Assembly: GCA_046329195.1 (NCBI GenBank)
Contig: JAXLVB010000003.1
Coordinates: forward strand, 744,001 to 808,000
Reading direction: 5' to 3'
Length of the DNA stretch: 64,000 bases
From: JAXLVB01 sp046329195
GTDB lineage: Bacteria; Bacteroidota; Bacteroidia; Cytophagales; Spirosomataceae
The notes below the pieces were generated by a model, which did no database searches, was not told the origin of the DNA, and was given only the letters and a program-made list of their open reading frames with translations. Of this stretch, positions 34,594 through 44,034 are shown piece after piece. The position numbers and the translations under genes were made by a program. Positions within the stretch are counted from its first letter, which is position 1; each line of letters starts with the position of its first letter.

Positions 34594-37500
34594 CGATGGC
34601 TTCTCCGCTACCGGCGCTACGCCTTCCATTACCAATGTCTCTACTGCTAAGGCGGGTATCTATTCTGTCTCTGTTACGGGTGCTAATTCTTGTTCTAATT
34701 CGGCTACAACTTCTGTTATCATTAACTCACAGGGTGCTTCTGCTTCTAGCAATAGTCCTGTTTGTCAAGGCAATTCTATTGCTTTGTCTGCTTCTGCCGG
34801 TGGGACTTCTTACTCGTGGGCGGGACCCAGTAATTTTAGTTCTTCTTTGCAGAATCCTTCCCAGGCTAGTGCCACTACTAGCATGGCGGGCATCTATTCG
34901 GTCACTGTCCTTGGAGCTAACTCTTGTACAGGTACTGCTACCACTTCCGTGGTCGTTTATCCGAAACCTTCCATTACCATTGCTAGTAATTCACCAGTTT
35001 GTGAGGGTACTACTATTTCTCTCTCGGCTTCGGAACTTCGTACTCATGGAGTGGATTCGGTCTCGGTGATAACTCGCGGCCTTTGCTTCTACTCAGCAGA
35101 ATCCTTCCCAGGCTAGTGCTACTACTAGCATGGCAGGCGTTTATTCGGTCTCGGTGACTAACTCGAATTCTTGCTCTAATTCGGCTACCACTTCCGTGGT
35201 CGTTTATCCGAAACCTTCCATTACCATTGCTAGTAATTCGCCGGTTTGTGAGGGTAATACCATTTCCCTCTCGGCTTCGGGAGGAACTTCGTACTCATGG
35301 AGTGGATATGCGGCCTTTGCTTCTACTCAGCAGAATCCTTCGCAAGCTAGTGCTACTACTAGTATGGCGGGTGTTTATTCGGTCTCGGTGACTAACTCGA
35401 ATTCGTGCTCTAATTCGGCTACCACTTCCGTGGTCGTTTATCCGAAACCTTCCATTACCATTGCTAGTAATTCACCAGTTTGTGAGGGTACTACTATTTC
35501 CCTCTCGGCTTCCGGTGGGACGACTTATAGCTGGGCGGGCCGTAATTTTAGTTCTTCTTTGCAGAATCCTTCTCAGGCTAGTGCCACCACTAGCATGGCG
35601 GGTGTTTATTCGGTCTCGGTGACCAACTCGAATTCTTGCTCTAATTCAGCTACGACTTCGGTGGTCGTTAATCCGAAGCCTTCCATTACTATTGCTAGCA
35701 ATTCGCCGGTTTGTGAGGGTAATACCATTTCCCTCTCGGCTTCGGGTGGGACTTCGTACTCATGGAGCCTTCCATTACCATTGCTGCGGCTTTTTGCTTC
35801 TACTCAGCAGAATCCTTCGCAGGCTTCTCAAGTGCTACTACTAGTTTATGGCGGTGTGTTTATTCGGTCTCGGTGACGAACTCGAATTCTTGCTCTAATT
35901 CAGCTACGACTTCGGTGGTCGTTAATCCGACCAATCCTTCCATTACTTGTGTCGAGCAATTCGCCGGTTTGTGAGGGTACTACCATTTCTCTCTCGGCTT
36001 CCGGTGGGACAACTTATAGCTGGGCGGGGCCAAACGCTAATTTTAGTTCTTCTTTGCAGAATCCTTCGCAGACTAGTGCTTGGTACTTCCTACTCTTGGA
36101 CTAATTCCCGTACCGGCGCTACGCCTTCCACTAGCATGGCGGGCGTTTATTCTTCTGCCGGTAGTTACTCGAATTCTTGCTCTAATTCGGCTACCACTTC
36201 CGTGGTCGTTAATCCGAAACCTTCCATTACCATTGCTAGTAATTCGCCGGTTTGTGAGGGTACTACTATTTCTCTCTCGGCTTCCGGTGGGACGACTTAT
36301 AGCTGGGCGGTGACGTTCTTGCTCTAGTAATTTTAGTTCTTCTTTGCAGAATCCTTCTCAGGCTAGTGCTACTACTAGCATGGCAGGCGTTTATTCGGTC
36401 TCGGTGACTAACTCGAATTCCTGCTCTAATTCGGCTACCACTTCCGTGGTCGTTTATCCGAAACCTTCCATTACCATTGCTAGTAATTCACCAGTTTGTG
36501 AGGGTACTACTATTTCCCTCTCGGCTTCCGGTGGGACGACTTATAGTTGGCTTCCGGCGACTTATAGGGGCCTAGTAATTTTAGTTCTTCTTTGCAGAAT
36601 CCTTCTCAGGCTAGTGCCACTACTAGCATGGCAGGCGTTTATTCGGTCTCGGTGACTAACTCGAATTCGTGCTCTAATTCGGCTACCACTTCCGTCTCGG
36701 TTGTCAAGATTGTTGCTTCTGTCTCGTCAAACGCTCCTATTTGTTCTGGTGCTACTTTGACTTTATCAGCTTCCGGTGGTACTTCCTACTCTTGGACGCA
36801 TATGTCTGGATGGCTTCTCCGCTACCGGCGCTACGCCTTCCATTACCAATGTCTCTACTGCTAAGGCGGGTATCTATTCTGTCTCTGTTACGGGTGCTAA
36901 TTCTTGTTCTAATTCGGCTACAACTTCTGTTATCATTAACTCACAGGGTGCTTCTGCTTCTAGCAATAGTCCTGTTTGTCAAGGCTTCTATTGCTTTGTC
37001 TGCTTCTGCCGGTGGGACTTCTTACTCGTGGGCGGTAAGTAATTTTAGTTCTTCTTTGCAGAATCCTTCCCAGGCTAGTGCCACTACTAGCATGGCGGGC
37101 ATCTATTCGGTCACTGTCCTTGGAGCTAACTCTTGTACAGGTACTGCTACCACTTCCGTGGTCGTTTATCCGAAACCTTCCATTACCATTGCTAGTAATT
37201 CACCAGTTTGTGAGGGTACTACTATTTCTCTCTCGGCTTCCGGTGGGAGGAACTTCGTACTCATGGAGGTGAATTTTGCTTCTACTCAGAGAATCCTTCC
37301 CAGGCTAGTGCTACTACTAGCATGGCAGGCGTTTATTCGGTCTCGGTGACTAACTCGAATTCTTGCTCTAATTCGGCTACCACTTCCGTGGTCGTTTATC
37401 CGAAACCTTCCATTACCATTGCTAGTAATTCACCAGTTTGTGAGGGTAATACTATTTCTCTCTCGGCTTCGGGAGGAACTTCGTACTCATGGAGTGGTCG

Positions 37501-40500
37501 AAACCTTCCCATTACCAATTGCGGCCTTTGCTTCTACTCAGCAGAATCCTTCGCAAGCTAGTGCTACTACTAGTATGGCGGGTGTTTATTCGGTCTCGGT
37601 GACTAACTCGAATTCGTGCTCTAATTCGGCTACCACTTCCGTGGTCGTTTATCCGAAACCTTCCATTACCATTGCTAGTAATTCACCAGTTTGTGAGGGT
37701 ACTACCATTTCCCTCTCGGCTTCCGGTGGGACGACTTATAGCTGGGCGGGTAGTAATTTTAGTTCTTCTTTGCAGAATCCTCAGGCTAGTGCCACTACTC
37801 TCTCGGCTTCGGGAGCATGGCGGGTGTTTATTCGGTCTCGGTGACTAACTCGAATTCTTGCTCTAATTCGGCTACCACTTCCGTGGTCGTTTATCCGAAA
37901 CCTTCCATTACCATTGCTAGTAATTCGCCGGTTTGTGAGGGTACTACTATTTCTCTCTCGGCTTCCGGTGGGACGACTTATAGCTAGGGCGGGTGTTTAT
38001 TCGGTCTCGGTGAATTTTAGTTCTTCTTTGCAGAATCCTTCGCAGGCTAGTGCTACTACTAGCATGGCAGGCGTTTATTCGGTCTCGGTGACTAACTCGA
38101 ATTCCTGCTCTAATTCGGCTACCACTTCCGTGGTCGTTTATCCGAAACCTTCCATTACCATTGCTAGTAATTCACCAGTTTGTGAGGGTACTACTATTTC
38201 CTCTTGCCCGTGGTGGGACGTTCCCTCTCGGCTTCCGGTGGGACGACTTATAGCTGGGCGGAAACAAGTAATTTTAGTTCTTCTTTGCAGAATCCTTCTC
38301 AGGCTAGTGCCACTACTAGCATGGCAGGCGTTTATTCGGTCTCGGTGACTAACTCGAATTCGTGCTCTAATTCGGCTACCACTTCCGTCTCGGTTGTCAA
38401 GATTGTTGCTTCTGTCTCGTCAAACGCTCCTATTTGTTCTGGTGCTACTTTGACTTTATCAGCTTCCGGTGGTACTTCCTACTCTTGGACAGTGGCCGAT
38501 GGCTTCTCCGCTACCGGCGCTACGCCTTCCATTACCAATGTCTCTACTGCTAAGGCGGGTATCTATTCTGTCTCTGTTACGGGTGCTAATTCTTGTTCTA
38601 ATTCGGCTACAACTTCTGTTATCATTAACTCACAGGGTGCTTCTGCTTCTAGCAATAGTCCTGTTTGTCAAGGCAATTCTATTGCTTTGTCTGCTTCTGC
38701 CGGTGGGACTTCTTACTCGTGGGCGGGGGGGGGGGGGGTACCAGTAATTTTAGTTCTTCTTTGCAGAATCCTTCCCAGGCTAGTGCCACTACTAGCATGG
38801 CGGGCATCTATTCGGTCACTGTCCTTGGAGCTAACTCTTGTACAGGTACTGCTACCACTTCCGTGGTCGTTTATCCGAAACCTTCCATTACCATTGCTAG
38901 TAATTCACCAGTTTGTGAGGGTACTACTATTTCTCTCTCGGCTTCCGGTGGGACGACTTATAGCTGGGCGGGGCCAGCGGCCTTTGCTTCTACTCAGCAG
39001 AATCCTTCCCAGGCTAGTGCTACTACTAGCATGGCAGGCGTTTATTCGGTCTCGGTGACTAACTCGAATTCCTGCTCTAATTCAGCTACGACTTCGGTGG
39101 TCGTTAATCCGAAACCTTCCATTACCATTGCTAGCAATTCGCCAGTTTGTGAGGGGAATACCATTTCCCTCTCGGCTTCGGGCGGGACGACTTATAGCTG
39201 GGCGGGACCTAGTGGATTCTCTACTACTCAACAAAACCCAACCATTACAGAAGCTACTACTTCACAAAGTGGCATTTATTCAGTAACGGTTGCCAGTCAG
39301 GAAAAATGTACTACATCAGTTACTGTTTCTGTAAAAGTAAATCCACTGCCCAAAGTGACAGCTTCTAGCAATAGTCCTGTGTGTTTTGGTAATACCTTGA
39401 ATTTAAGTGCAAGTGGTGGTGTAACTTATAGTTGGAGTGGCCCTGCATTTAGTTCATCAATACAGAACCCATCTCGTAATAATGCCACTGTGAATATGTC
39501 TGGAACTTATTCAGTTACAGTAACCGATGCGAATGGTTGTATTGCAACAGCAAGTACCACAGTTACTATTAATACAGCTACTGCAACAGCATCGGCCAAT
39601 AGTCCTGTTTGTGTGGGAGCTTCGATAGAACTTTCGGCAACAGGAGGTGGTAGTTACAGTTGGGCTGGACCGAGTGGGTTTACGTCAACAGAGCAAAATC
39701 CTACTCGATTGTCTGCAATTATTGCTCACGCAGGTACCTATTCTGTTTCGGTCACCAGTACTAATCAGTGTAGTGCTTCTGCTACTACGTTGGTTCAGAT
39801 TAATGCGCAGGGAGCAAGTGCTTCAAGTAATAGCCCTATTTGTGGCGGAGCCACTATTGAGCTCAATGCTTCGGCAGGTGGTTCAGGCTATAGCTGGGCT
39901 GGCCCAAGTGGATTTGTCTCTACCCAGCAAGAGCCTACTCGTAACAACGCTACTAGCGCCATGGCAGGTGTTTATTCGGTAACCATCATAGGAACCAATA
40001 ATTGTACAGGTACAGCCACTACTTCGGTGGTGGTGAACACTACACCAACCGCTACCGCTTCAAGCGACTCTCCCGTTTGTGAGGGGAAAACGCTCACGCT
40101 AAGTGCATCAGGAGGAAGTTCTTACAGTTGGGCTGGACCTAATGGCTTTGTGAATACTCAACAGAATCCACAAGTAAATTCGACTTCAACGGTTCATGCA
40201 GGTGTTTATTCAGTCACTGTCATTAGTAGCGAAAATTGTAAGGCTTCTGCAACTGTTAGTGTTACGATAAACACTAAACCTACTATCACCGTAAGTAGTA
40301 ACAGTCCTGTTTGTACAGGACAATCACTCAATCTGAGTGCATCAGGGGGCGTTAGTTACAGCTGGTCTGGCCCGTCCTTCTCTTCAACACAACAAACCCC
40401 ACAAGTGGCCAACATTACTTCTGCAAATCAGGGGATTTATAGTGTAACTGTCATTAATGCTACTGCATGTAGTAACACGGCGACCATCTCCGTACAAGTA

Positions 40501-42130
40501 AATGAACTACCAAAAGCAGTAGCTAATAGTAATAGCCCAGTTTGTGAAAATGCAACGATTATCCTTACTTCGGACGGAGGCATTGCTTACAGTTGGGCTG
40601 GACCAGGAGCCTTTACATCTACTGGCAAAAATGTAAGCATTCCTTTGGTTACCTCTTCTATGATAGGAGTTTATACCGTTACAGTCACGGGAGCAAATAC
40701 TTGTACCAATACGGCTACAACTTCTGTAACCGTTGTTTCAGTGTCTGTACAAGTGACTGCCAACAGCCAAGTGTGTACTGGAGGTACAATTTCTCTCTCG
40801 GCTTCGGGTGCTACGACCTATACTTGGACAGGACCGAATGGTTTCTCTGCAACAGGAGCCTCTCCAACTATTCCGAATGCTACCTTGGTCATGGCAGGTA
40901 TTTATTCTGTTAGTGGTACGGGTTCTGCAAGTTGCAAAGCGAGTGCAACTATTAGTGTAGCTGTCAACTCCCAAGGTGCCACGGCTTCAACCAACTCACC
41001 GCTTTGCGAAGGGGGAACTCTCAACCTCTCGGCTTCGGCGGGTGGCTCTTCTTATTCGTGGGCTGGACCTAGCAACTTTAGCTCTACCCTCCAGAATCCA
41101 TCTCGAACCAATGCCTCTTCTGCTCTCGCTGGCGTTTATTCGGTGACTGTGTTAGGCTCTAACTCGTGTACTGGTACGGCTACCACTTCGGTGAGCGTTA
41201 ATCCGAATCCTACTATTGCTGTCTCTAGCAATTCTCCTGTTTGTGAAGGTGGTGCTATTAATTTGAGTGCTTCCGGTGGAAACGCTTACTCGTGGGCTGG
41301 ACCTTTAGCCTTTGCTTCAACTCAACAGAATCCATCGAAGGCCAATGCTTCTTCTAGCATGGCAGGGGTTTATTCCGTGTCGGTCACCAACTCGAATTCT
41401 TGTTCTAACTCGGCTACCACTTCGGTCGCTGTTTCTAAAACTACTGTTTCTGTCTCGGCTAACTCTCCTGTTTGTCTTGGTGGCACGATTTCGCTCTCGG
41501 CTTCCGGTGGAAATACTTATTCATGGAGTGGACCGGATGGATTCTCTGCTTCGTCGGCTACGCCTTCTATTACCAATGCTTCGTCGGCTAAGGCAGGGGT
41601 TTATTCCGTTTCGGTGACAGGGGCTGCTAGTTGTACCGCTTCGGCTACTACTTCGGTCGTCATCAACTCCCAAGGTGCTTCGGCTTCAACTAACTCACCG
41701 CTTTGCGAGGGGGGAACTCTCAACCTCTCGGCTTCAGCGGGTGGCTCTTCTTACTCGTGGGCTGGACCTAGCAACTTTAGCTCTACCCTCCAGAATCCAT
41801 CTCGAACCAATGCCTCTTCTGCTCTCACTGGCGTTTATTCGGTGACTATACTGGGACAAAATGCTTGTACTGGCACAGCTACTGTATCGGTAGCAGTTAG
41901 ACCTACACCTACTGTAAACATTAGCAGTACTGCACCTTGTCCAGGTGGTTCTATTTTGTTGAGTGCTTCTGGTGGTGGAACATATAGTTGGTCAGGACCA
42001 AACGGATTTACGGAGACCGTTCAGAATCCAACTCGTTCAGCTGCTACTTCTACGATGTCGGGTATCTATTCTGTGACTGTTATTAGTACTGCTAGTTGTA
42101 CAGCTTCGGCCACTACCAGTGTCCAAGTTA
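33100..42130 (+). repeat. Array of about 38 tandem Ig-like repeats (about 78 residues, 235 bp each)
   Basis: Each unit follows one pattern: SNSPVCEG-xxLxLSASGG, TYSWAGP, SxxQNP, A/GVYSVSV, then a second cysteine in NxCSxSATTSVxV. The two cysteines per unit probably form a disulfide in a secreted Ig-like domain. I counted 38 VC-G cores between 33110 and 41940. Units at both ends are divergent; units 8-25 (about 34750-38950) are nearly identical in DNA, including synonymous sites. A three-unit block starting with GTCTCGGTTGTCAAGATTG occurs at 34480, 36694 and 38397. Confidence 0.9.
34594..38664 (+). pseudogene. Central repeat segment with repeated frame breaks (disrupted or misassembled coding region)
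   Basis: This stretch plainly encodes the same Ig-like repeats but no single frame spans it. Open pieces are at 34562-35116, 35130-35876, 36344-36655, 37322-37561 and 38204 onward. Within a unit, long stretches are base-for-base the same as neighbouring units. Changes are concentrated right after the codons for YSW(A/S)G, where short foreign or copied pieces replace the usual GGACC-type join. Examples lie near 34588, 35045-35085, 35766, 36310, 36555, 36795, 37255, 37495, 37800, 37985 and 38200. Some inserts are copies of KPSITIAS or YSVSVT coding from the same repeat. Most likely an assembly artefact. Confidence 0.7.
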
Positions 42131-42501
42131 AACGAGAGCCAGAATTTACACTTACCTCCGTGTCTGTCACTTGCAATGGTTCGGTGGCCAATAGTGATGG
42201 AAAAATTATCATCAAAGGTTTTAACCCGACTGATCGTTATCAGTTCTTAGGAATATATAGTGGTTCGGTGAGTACTACCAAAACCTACGACGAATCAACA
42301 CCAATCCCGAGCGATGGAATCATCGCCAGTAACTTGCCAAACCCAAGCAAACCAACTACTTATGGTGTTTTGGTACTGACTAAAGAAGGCTGCTCGAAGT
42401 TTGACATCGTTGTACTCGAACCAACAGACTGTCAATGTCCACCGGCTAAGTGCGTACCATTTACGATTACAAAAACAAAATCTGCAAGTAGTGATAAATA
42501 A
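38665..42501 (+). CDS. Giant Ig-like repeat protein, C-terminal part
   Basis: An open frame of 1278 codons continuing the giant protein. The first 25 residues are out-of-register sequence ending in a run of 14 G (38725-38738); the repeat register is recovered at 38740 (TSNFSSS). About 14 Ig-like repeats follow, then a non-repeat C-terminal domain (about the last 125 residues) with FTLTSVSVTCNGSVANSDGK. The end is CQCPPAKCVPFTITKTKSAS plus SDK. That C-terminus is not the common T9SS type A domain; a short Cys-containing tail ending in basic residues may be an alternative sorting signal, which is inference. There is no own start; it should be fused to the 30271 gene. Confidence 0.8.
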   Translation: MSRQFYCFVCFCRWDFLLVGGGGGGTSNFSSSLQNPSQASATTSMAGIYSVTVLGANSCTGTATTSVVVYPKPSITIASNSPVCEGTTISLSASGGTTYSWAGPAAFASTQQNPSQASATTSMAGVYSVSVTNSNSCSNSATTSVVVNPKPSITIASNSPVCEGNTISLSASGGTTYSWAGPSGFSTTQQNPTITEATTSQSGIYSVTVASQEKCTTSVTVSVKVNPLPKVTASSNSPVCFGNTLNLSASGGVTYSWSGPAFSSSIQNPSRNNATVNMSGTYSVTVTDANGCIATASTTVTINTATATASANSPVCVGASIELSATGGGSYSWAGPSGFTSTEQNPTRLSAIIAHAGTYSVSVTSTNQCSASATTLVQINAQGASASSNSPICGGATIELNASAGGSGYSWAGPSGFVSTQQEPTRNNATSAMAGVYSVTIIGTNNCTGTATTSVVVNTTPTATASSDSPVCEGKTLTLSASGGSSYSWAGPNGFVNTQQNPQVNSTSTVHAGVYSVTVISSENCKASATVSVTINTKPTITVSSNSPVCTGQSLNLSASGGVSYSWSGPSFSSTQQTPQVANITSANQGIYSVTVINATACSNTATISVQVNELPKAVANSNSPVCENATIILTSDGGIAYSWAGPGAFTSTGKNVSIPLVTSSMIGVYTVTVTGANTCTNTATTSVTVVSVSVQVTANSQVCTGGTISLSASGATTYTWTGPNGFSATGASPTIPNATLVMAGIYSVSGTGSASCKASATISVAVNSQGATASTNSPLCEGGTLNLSASAGGSSYSWAGPSNFSSTLQNPSRTNASSALAGVYSVTVLGSNSCTGTATTSVSVNPNPTIAVSSNSPVCEGGAINLSASGGNAYSWAGPLAFASTQQNPSKANASSSMAGVYSVSVTNSNSCSNSATTSVAVSKTTVSVSANSPVCLGGTISLSASGGNTYSWSGPDGFSASSATPSITNASSAKAGVYSVSVTGAASCTASATTSVVINSQGASASTNSPLCEGGTLNLSASAGGSSYSWAGPSNFSSTLQNPSRTNASSALTGVYSVTILGQNACTGTATVSVAVRPTPTVNISSTAPCPGGSILLSASGGGTYSWSGPNGFTETVQNPTRSAATSTMSGIYSVTVISTASCTASATTSVQVKREPEFTLTSVSVTCNGSVANSDGKIIIKGFNPTDRYQFLGIYSGSVSTTKTYDESTPIPSDGIIASNLPNPSKPTTYGVLVLTKEGCSKFDIVVLEPTDCQCPPAKCVPFTITKTKSASSDK

Positions 42502-42540
42502 AAAAAGAAAGCCCCGCCAGTTGGCGGGGCTTTCTTTTTT
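42501..42540. terminator. Strong bidirectional terminator between the giant gene and the merR gene
   Basis: A perfect stem of about 16 bp (AAAGAAAGCCCCGCCA with TGGCGGGGCTTTCTTT) and a two-base loop, with A-run before and T-run after. It serves both convergent genes. Confidence 0.92.
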
Positions 42541-42553
42541 AGTTGTTTTTTGC

Positions 42554-43432
42554 TTATGAGTTAGCTATTTCTATCAACTTATAAACATTTGGAATAATTT
42601 CAACATTAGGAGGCGTATCCAAATCTTGCCCTACTACCTGATAGCCTGTCAAGATAATTTTTGTATCAGGAAATTGAATTCCTAATTTATACACGTATTG
42701 CTGAATTTCATCTTGCCCGGGCACCGAGGTAATAGCCGACATAATGTAGTCGGGTTTGTGGACGTCGTATGCAAAAATCAATTCATTAAAAGGTAATGAT
42801 TGTCCAAAATACACTACTTTGTTTTGTCGGGCTCTAATGATATAGTCTGCAAACAACAAACCAATTTCGTGTAGTTCTCCCTCTGGCAAATACAGCAGAA
42901 ATTTCTTACCACCAGGGCGTAAGCGATTCAGCTGGCCGTCAATCGCTACAATGATTTTCTGACGAATGAGGTTCGAGATAAAATGTTCTTGTGCTGGCCC
43001 TATTGAGCCCGTCATCCAGAGCGTTCCGATGCGGCTCAAGAAAGGATAGATGATGTGAATCATCATATTCTCGAAGCCAAACTGCAAGATGTTGGTACCA
43101 ATAATTTTCTCAAAACGCTCTTCGTCCAAATCAAGCATTGCAATAGTAAGAGCGTGAATTTGGTCAGGATAAGAGAGGCGTTCTTCCGAAATTTTGACTA
43201 CTTCTTGGTGCATCTCGTCAATGCTTAGTTTAGCAATTTCGGAGATTTTATAACCGTGGTCTTTCAGTAATGAGATATTCAGTACCAGTTTTAAATCTTG
43301 GTCATCATAGGTACGAATGTTTGTATCGGTACGCTTAGGTGCAATAATTTGATAGCGTTGCTCCCAAATCCGAAGCGTGTGTGCTTTGATGCCTGATAGC
43401 TGCTCAAGATCTCGGATGGAATAGCTGCTCAT
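42554..43432 (-). CDS. MerR-family regulator with B12-binding domain (CarH/LitR-like)
   Basis: A 292-residue regulator. The N-terminal MerR helix-turn-helix (YSIRDLEQLSGIKAHTLRIW, then EQRYQI) covers about residues 4-70. A helical cobalamin-cap domain and a Rossmann B12-binding domain follow. The cap has W-x9-EH (LWMTGSIGPAQEH), and the Rossmann part has EGELHEIG, matching the ExHxxG motif whose His ligates cobalt. Both motifs are conserved in CarH-type light sensors that use adenosylcobalamin. It is therefore a candidate photoreceptor/repressor. No carotenoid or photolyase gene is adjacent; the nearest downstream gene is the giant repeat protein on the other strand. Confidence 0.85.
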   Translation of the reverse strand: MSSYSIRDLEQLSGIKAHTLRIWEQRYQIIAPKRTDTNIRTYDDQDLKLVLNISLLKDHGYKISEIAKLSIDEMHQEVVKISEERLSYPDQIHALTIAMLDLDEERFEKIIGTNILQFGFENMMIHIIYPFLSRIGTLWMTGSIGPAQEHFISNLIRQKIIVAIDGQLNRLRPGGKKFLLYLPEGELHEIGLLFADYIIRARQNKVVYFGQSLPFNELIFAYDVHKPDYIMSAITSVPGQDEIQQYVYKLGIQFPDTKIILTGYQVVGQDLDTPPNVEIIPNVYKLIEIANS

Positions 43433-43815
43433 GGTGAATACAAGTCTTTGAAGTATAAGAAAACATCAACAAAAGAACGCTTCTTTTGCCGCATTATAGC
43501 AATTTTCTTGCAAAATTAGCATCTAATGTAACAGGTGTTATTGAAAAAACAAAATTTTTGTTTAATTTTTATTTATTATAATTAAACAAAATAAAAACAC
43601 ACTCTTAACCTATTGAAGAAGTAAAATGTTTTAGATAGCGGTTGTTTGTCTGCCAAATTATGCATCACCTTTAAATAAAAGCTTATAAAATGCTACTATT
43701 CAAGTAGTTAACAAAGAAAAGTAAAATCAAAAAAGCACAAGCAAACTTAGTAAATCACCCCATTAGCTCATGTATTGTTGATTTTGTTTGACGTAGCGTT
43801 TTATCTAATTCCGGA
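43433..43815. other. A/T-rich intergenic region upstream of the merR gene
   Basis: The gap between the merR gene and the tRNA terminator is very A/T-rich. It carries the promoter/operator signals listed separately (43511-43591). From about 43600 to 43815 I see no further repeat, RNA or coding frame. Confidence 0.5.
43511..43591 (-). promoter_or_regulatory. Promoter and palindromic operator candidates for the merR gene
   Basis: On the minus strand a -7 box TAATTTTG (43511-43518) lies 79 bp upstream of the start codon. A perfect dyad TAACA GG TGTTA (43529-43540) falls in the -33 area. A second, longer dyad, TTTTGTTTAATT (43556-43567) with AATTAAACAAAA (43580-43591), is a perfect 12-bp inverted repeat with a 12-bp spacer. 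Such paired dyads fit autoregulation by a dimeric or tetrameric MerR protein. Binding is inferred from position only. Confidence 0.5.
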
Positions 43816-43855
43816 AAAACAAAAACCCCTCAAATTTGCGAAATTTGAGGGGTTT
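43816..43855 (-). terminator. Terminator downstream of tRNA-His
   Basis: A perfect 15-bp stem, AAACCCCTCAAATTT (43823-43837) with AAATTTGAGGGGTTT (43841-43855), and a GCG loop. On the minus strand it is followed by TTTTTGTTTTT-like sequence. It starts 2 bp after the tRNA 3' end. Confidence 0.9.
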
Positions 43856-43857
43856 GG

Positions 43858-43932
<75 letters not shown>

Positions 43933-43950
43933 GTGTGTGGAATAGGACTG

Positions 43951-43980
43951 CAAAGGTAGCTATTTTATTTAAAATAGCAA
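43951..43980 (-). promoter_or_regulatory. Promoter of tRNA-His (TTG-N19-TACCTTTG)
   Basis: On the minus strand TTG (43978-43980) and TACCTTTG (43951-43958) are 19 bp apart, matching the Bacteroidota sigma-ABfr consensus. The -7 box ends 18 bp before the mature tRNA 5' end. Confidence 0.75.
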
Positions 43981-44021
43981 TAGGTAATGACCAGATTTTT
44001 TGGATGTTCACTACCTATTGC
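43977..44021 (-). terminator. Possible terminator of the superoxide dismutase gene
   Basis: A perfect 10-bp inverted repeat, GCAATAGGTA (43977-43986) with TACCTATTGC (44012-44021), and a 25-base loop. It begins 13 bp after the sod stop codon on the minus strand and is followed by TATTTTAAATAAAATAG. The large loop makes it an atypical terminator. It overlaps the -33 element of the tRNA promoter. Confidence 0.4.
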
Positions 44022-44034
44022 GTATCTATTTTGC

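Noticed and set aside
36741..37349. Leucine/arginine-rich frames such as 34596-35069, 36741-37349 and 38469-38747 as separate proteins
   Set aside because: These are alternate-frame readings of the Ig-like repeats (patterns such as LLLSRL and RILPRLVPLLAW), made possible by the repeated base composition.
34594..38664. Programmed frameshifting to translate the broken adhesin core
   Set aside because: Breaks are numerous, differ in size and sequence and include stop codons and copied fragments; no slippery site with a downstream structure recurs.
33100..42130. CRISPR array or diversity-generating retroelement target
   Set aside because: Repeats are protein-coding, about 235 bp and without unique short spacers; there is no cas gene, reverse transcriptase or adenine-biased variation nearby.
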